The notes under the pieces were generated by a model. It had not been told where the DNA came from and ran no database searches. It saw nothing but the letters and a program-made list of their open reading frames with translations. Shown one piece after another: positions 60,316-64,000 of a DNA stretch of 64,000 bases. The stretch comes from Ischnura elegans. Taxonomy: Eukaryota > Arthropoda > Insecta > Odonata > Coenagrionidae. How positions within the stretch are numbered: position 1 is the first letter of the stretch; every line of letters starts with the position of its first letter. The translations under genes were made by a program, and so were the position numbers. Location: assembly GCF_921293095.1 (NCBI RefSeq), contig NC_060246.1, positions 10,434,001-10,498,000 of the forward strand, in the 5' to 3' direction.

Positions 60316-62992
60316 TAGAGATGGGTCGAATAGCAGATTACCTGAAATATCGAATTCAAATATTAAATCAATGATCAAATATTCGAATACTAGAATTGCG
60401 AAAAGCATATTAAACGTGTTTTTTTCTTCTATTTCACTTATAAATAAAAAGGTATACATCAAATAAATTTAAAAAATCAACTTCTTTATTTTGAATAAAT
60501 TCCCCAGATTGATTGTCGTTGCTTTACATCAGCTATTTTTGGTGGCACTTTTCCTAAATTATCTGTTGGGTAACTTAAATGTTTAGACAGACTTGTTATC
60601 TCCAAAGCCAACTGATTTTTTACTATTTCAACTTTATTTGAATAGAATGAGAAGTGATGAAAAGAGTTTTTTGAATGTTGATGTATTGATGCATTCAGAG
60701 CCCGTGCATATGTCATTTTTATCTATTGTTTTAACGAAAATTTCAATCCTTTTTCGGCTTTGACGCGTTTTTGCCGAGCCGTCGTTCGGCATAAAGAAAC
60801 AAAACTGATGTCAGGGGAAGCCCGCATCCTTGCTGTCTTCGAATTCATGATGATCTCTCCGATGAGTGGAACGATTTGGGAGTGGTAGCTCAATGTGTAA
60901 CAGAAGGTACCCCAAAAGTTGATTTTTCTTCCCACCATTTTTTATTTTTTGAGGGGTTTTGTGGGGGAAAACCAGGGATTTCCAGATTTTTCCCCCCATT
61001 CATTTTCAGTTCCCCACGTCGAACGATATCTTTTCACCACTCTCATCCGCGAATTTGATGTAGTTCGTCAACTTGCCTAAAACGGTGCTGCATGCACTTC
61101 ACGACTAGAGTCCTCTACGTTTTTCCTAGTCAACTACCAACGACGTGTATGCAACAGTGTATGGAGTGAAATTCAAAGTATCTGAGGTATTCGAGATCGT
61201 ACTTTTAGCATAATTATTCGAGATCTCGAATATATCGAATACTTTCAAGTAGAGATGGGTCGAATAGCAGATTTCTCAAACTCGAATATCGAATTCGAAT
61301 ATTAAATCATTGCTCGAGTATTCGAATACCGCAAATACTAGAATTGCACAAAGCATATTAAACGTATGTTTCTTCTTCTATTTCCCTTGATGAATGTATC
61401 AAAAAAAAGGCATTCAGTGAAACCTCGATCTATCGTTTTTCAAGGGGATGGACGAAAAAAAACGATGAATGCGGGAATGTTTGACTAGGTTGCCTACCCA
61501 GCAGGAAATTCAGAATTTTGGCGAGCAATTGTGATTTCCTTTAAAGGATTCAAACAGGAATTTAGCTGATTAATGGAATATTTTAATTTTATGGAAATAA
61601 TTAGGGCATATAGTTGATTCAACTAACATCTCTCTCATATATCCTAAGGGGACACACCAACTAGCAAAAAAATGATTTCATGCCGTCTCCGCATTTACAC
61701 TGCTACGATGGATTTCTGTCTGAAGTATAAATTCTTATCTACCATACTCCATTTCAGTAGCACGCCCATCTGATACTCGACTTCGTCCAACTTCTTATTT
61801 TCAACAGGTAGCTCGCTTTACCTCCACTCCTACTGTCAAGTGCTAGCGGACAATCCAGGGCATTTTGCAAACTACACGCGCTTCTCTGCCAGATTTTCTC
61901 CCCCTTCAATTATTTTCAGTCCATCTTTGGAAGTTCTCACGAGATAAGCAGATGAATTCGAATTGCTAGCAGGGAGAAACCAAATATCCTGAGAAAATAT
62001 CCCTTTGTCTGAGACTGTGACAATAGAGATTTATAGCATAACTCATAAATTGTAACTTGATATATATTTTTGGAAAAAAATACCGCATCAACTTCCAAGA
62101 AGCTCAGTTGCGAGGATATTGAGTTTCACCAGAATGTTAAGTCTCCGTCGTATTTGGACATTTATTTCCTTGCTTAAAATGCTTAAATAAAATCAGAAAT
62201 ACGTCGTGTTTGGTCTTATTCTTTTTTAAATTACGCTCACATTATATTCTAATATTTCAATCCAATAACGGTGTAATGTCAATAGCCGAAAGTCATTGTT
62301 AGACACCTTTTGGGCTAATAGATGACTCAAGCAGCAGTTAACCTCCAGAAATGGGGATCTTTGAAGCAGGTAGGCAGAAAAAGGTCAGTGGGGGAGAAAG
62401 AGGGAAGGATGAAACACAATTCTATTATTCTCCTGTAACTTGATACGTATTTTCTTTTGAAGCTTTTGATTTATGGTCTTCGTAATACGAACCCTGTGTG
62501 AGCTGGTGCCTTCTGTTTGATTTCGGAGAGGAGGAAAGCGTCGGAGGAGGGGCCAAGAGCTGATGGATGGAGGCGGTAGCGGATTTTGGGAATTGTGCTA
62601 TATAGTTACTATCCCACGGCACTGAGGTTCTTCTGGTGGGGGAAACTGGGGATTTTCGGATTTTTTCACCCAATCATTTTTGGTTACCCACGCCGAACCC
62701 TCTTCACCGCTCTAGTCCGCGAATTTAAAGTAGTTCGTCAACTTGCCTAAAACGGTGCAGCATGCACTAAACGACTAGAGTTCTCTACATTTTTCCGAGT
62801 CTACTACCAACGACGTGCGTGCGACAGTGTATGGTGCGAAATTCAAAGTATTCGAGGTATTCGAAATCGTACCTTCAGCATAATTATTTGAGATCTCGAA
62901 TATCGAATTCTAGTATTCGAGTATTCACGGATACTATTCGCACATCTCTACTTTCAAAGTATTCAAGGTATTCGTGGATACTATTGCTATTA
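60316..62992. mobile_element. Outer hAT-like element (TAGAGATGGGTCGAAT family), interrupted
   Basis: Left end TAGAGATGGGTCGAATAGCA at 60316. The element runs to 61249, where a second copy of the same family is inserted, and resumes at 62959 with GTATTCAAGGTATTCGTGGA before fading out near TACTATTGCTA. The terminal CATCTCTA of the outer copy is lost or mutated. Interior matches 32706-34364. No transposase. Confidence 0.7.
61250..62950. mobile_element. Inner hAT-like element nested in its own family
   Basis: Complete ends TAGAGATGGGTCGAATAGCA and TACTATTCGCACATCTCTA. Flanks ctttcaag (61242-61249) and ctttcaaa (62951-62958) are an 8-bp duplication with one mismatch, lying inside the outer copy. 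1701 bp, collinear with 32706-34364. Carries a Tigger-like end fragment (CAGTGAAACCTCGATCTATC) near 61400. Confidence 0.8.
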
Positions 62993-63954
62993 TTTCACTC
63001 CAAGAATAAAATTGACAAAATATTCCCCAATATTATGAAGCACTTTGAAAACACACAATCCACAGGCATCAATTTCGGCAGTTATTAATTTTCAGTCTAT
63101 AATTGAAGTGAGGAAATGTAGAGGTGAATCAATAAAGCAATCATTTCAATTATTAATACGCAGATTGAAAATGATGTGATTTCATTATCACCATAGGAAA
63201 GGTTTTCATTGTAAATGAAACTAGATTGAGAAATTTACATTCAACTTACATCATACTAGCTGACCCGGCGAACTTCGTACCGCCTAACAATCAATGAACT
63301 TACAGTTTACTTACACCATTTATAAATCAAGAGCGGCTGTATCGTTTTTAATCATGTTTAATTTATTATAATTAAATAAGGATACAAATTATATAAAAAT
63401 ACGTAAATGAGTACCAAAATTGCTTGTCAGAAAGACTTTTTCTTTTTTGAATCTACATAGGGTGAATCGGAGCACGTTTACGCGGATTTTTTTTCAACAA
63501 ATTTTCTTACGTTTTAGCTTAAGAAATTTTGGGCATTGTGGTTTAATAAAGCAGCTCATGAAATAAAAATTATACGCATTCAGTTGTTGGCTATTTGCGT
63601 TATTAGCTGTAAAAAAATGTTTTTAGGTCCAAGTCTGTTGCATACACTTGGCCCATTCAGGGGGCAGGTTGACACGACCCCAGACCGACGCTTGACTGAT
63701 GCTCAAAATCATGCAAGAAAAGCCCCTATGAAGCAGCATTCGCATTAAATGACTTAAGGCGCGCCAGTTTTAGTATCTCTGTTTGGAAAAAATGCACTGC
63801 GTAAACGTACTGCATGCGTAAACGCACCACGGTGAGCCCTACACATTCGGGTTTAATGTCTTGCATCAAGCACCTTCTGAGAAACAACAGTTTTTGTTCT
63901 GTTATCAGGCGCAAGATGAAGCGGATGAAGCTAAATAAATATAGCGAAGCAAAG
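62993..63954. other. Noncoding flank with an unclassified repeat
   Basis: AT-rich. At 63256-63290 is CTAGCTGACCCGGCGAACTT followed by CGTACCGCC, a phrase I associate with dispersed arthropod repeats but cannot assign to a class. No exon of the TMC gene recognised. Confidence 0.35.
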
Positions 63955-64000
63955 CAGTGACGCAGCGAGGGGAGGTTTTGGGGGATAAACCCCCCCCCAA
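63955..64000. mobile_element. hAT-type MITE, cut by the window end
   Basis: Starts CAGTGACGCAGCGAGGGG and continues AGGTTTTGGGGGATAAACCC, the reverse complement of the right end of the 14679-14985 copy. Truncated by the end of the window. Confidence 0.65.

Overview
The window looks like nuclear genomic DNA of an insect. It is AT-rich, has GT-AG introns and is heavily loaded with transposon remnants. Two multi-exon genes, facing each other, account for nearly all recognisable coding sequence. I cannot name the species.

Gene 1, plus strand (about 8.3-23.5 kb), is a group III insect chitinase of the Cht7 type. Fourteen exons join in phase to give about 952 residues: a basic Ser/Arg-rich stretch, a first GH18 domain, a linker, a second GH18 domain and a C-terminal six-cysteine CBM14 chitin-binding domain. 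Both GH18 domains keep the DxxDxDWE catalytic signature. The first exon, expected to encode the signal or membrane anchor, was not found. Gene 2, minus strand (about 58.9 down to 29.7 kb), is a transmembrane channel-like (TMC) protein. Sixteen exons join in phase to give about 707 residues, from just before the first membrane helix to a short cytosolic tail. It carries the TMC signature CWETSLGQEIYRL. Its N-terminal exon or exons were not found. The two 3' ends are about 6.2 kb apart.

Layout: 1-8.3 kb is noncoding 5' flank or first intron of the chitinase, with hAT MITEs, a SINE-like piece and a foldback repeat. 8.3-23.5 kb is the chitinase, whose introns hold hAT MITEs, inverted Penelope-like tails, a piggyBac-like MITE and a Harbinger-like element. 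23.5-29.7 kb is intergenic with two hAT-like elements. 29.7-58.9 kb is the TMC gene, whose introns hold a 1.66-kb hAT element, a Penelope-like retroelement, a 3-kb Tigger (pogo-type) remnant, a foldback element, TTAA-flanked and Harbinger-like MITEs, a tRNA-bearing palindromic element and a solo LTR. 58.9-64 kb is probable TMC 5' flank or intron with a self-nested hAT pair.

The two genes have no evident functional link. One acts on chitin at the cuticle; the other is an ion-channel family membrane protein. No CRISPR array, rRNA or functional tRNA was seen. The most unusual structures are a cloverleaf-capable tRNA-like sequence inside a palindromic element, a Penelope insertion with a GIY-YIG endonuclease remnant and a 15-bp target duplication, a hAT element inserted into its own family, and a perfect 52-bp palindrome.
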